From the NCBI GenBank assembly GCA_900767645.1, contig CAAFZY010000043.1, forward strand, positions 1-40,240: a DNA stretch of 40,240 nucleotides, written 5' to 3'. The position numbers were made by a program, and so were the translations under genes. A model generated the notes under the pieces. That model searched no databases and was not told where the DNA came from. It saw only the letters and a list, made by a program, of their open reading frames with translations. Of this stretch, positions 40,219-40,240 are shown piece by piece. The stretch comes from Alphaproteobacteria bacterium (GTDB taxonomy: Bacteria > Pseudomonadota > Alphaproteobacteria > RF32 > CAG-239). Numbering within the stretch: the stretch's first letter is position 1; every line of letters begins with the position of its first letter.

Positions 40219-40240
40219 ATGGAAGAACTGGCGGCGACCG
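40219..40240 (+). CDS. Possible start of a rightward gene, cut by the window edge
   Basis: ATG GAA GAA CTG GCG GCG ACC begins seven to twelve bases after a GGGAGA ribosome site. Only seven codons are visible (MEELAAT). A second AAGGAG-ATG just upstream encodes only MNK before a stop, and could be a tiny leader peptide. The call rests on the ribosome site alone. Confidence 0.35.

Overview
The window looks like chromosomal or accessory DNA of a Gram-negative alphaproteobacterium with low-to-moderate GC. The lineage call is an inference. It rests on lipoprotein and secretin components of a double-membrane envelope, on a VirB set with tandem virB8 copies, and on a palindromic repeat of the CTGTCAT...CTTGA...ATGACAG kind that is common in alphaproteobacteria. 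No rRNA, tRNA or CRISPR array was seen.

Two large operons diverge from a 404-base regulatory region (11701-12104). The leftward operon (11700 down to 1059) is a type IVb pilus assembly locus in R64/IncI thin-pilus order: a membrane protein with an OmpA-like domain, a TcpQ/PilL-type lipoprotein, the secretin PilN, PilO, PilP, the assembly ATPase PilQ, the platform protein PilR and a PilS-like protein. The rightward operon (12105 to 37429) is a VirB-type type IV secretion system: three VirB2-like pilins, VirB3, VirB4, four secreted coiled-coil proteins where VirB5/VirB6 would be expected, VirB8, a VirB7-like lipoprotein, a second VirB8, VirB9, a two-gene VirB10 and VirB11. No VirB6, VirD4 coupling protein, VirB1 or relaxase is in the window.

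The most unusual part is the secretion core. VirB10 appears to be split. One 1370-residue protein carries the inner-membrane anchor and a separate 1414-residue exported protein carries the C-terminal outer-membrane domain. Both are filled with roughly 17-residue Gly/Asp/Asn repeats, so a giant repeat-built periplasmic structure may bridge the envelope. VirB9 carries an extra C-terminal SPOR domain, and the pilus operon begins with an OmpA-like protein, so both machines carry likely peptidoglycan-binding modules.

The flanks hold poorly known genes and a duplicated cassette. A prepilin (37422-38219) has a palindromic element inside its leader. Upstream of it are an RBS-containing hairpin, a block of about 48 bp that occurs three times, and a gene of unknown function. 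At the left edge the same arrangement recurs: the 3' remnant of a related gene, the same repeat and hairpin, and the first eight codons of another GRS-type prepilin. The right edge has a two-gene leftward operon of unknown function with a near-consensus promoter, and possibly the start of a rightward gene.
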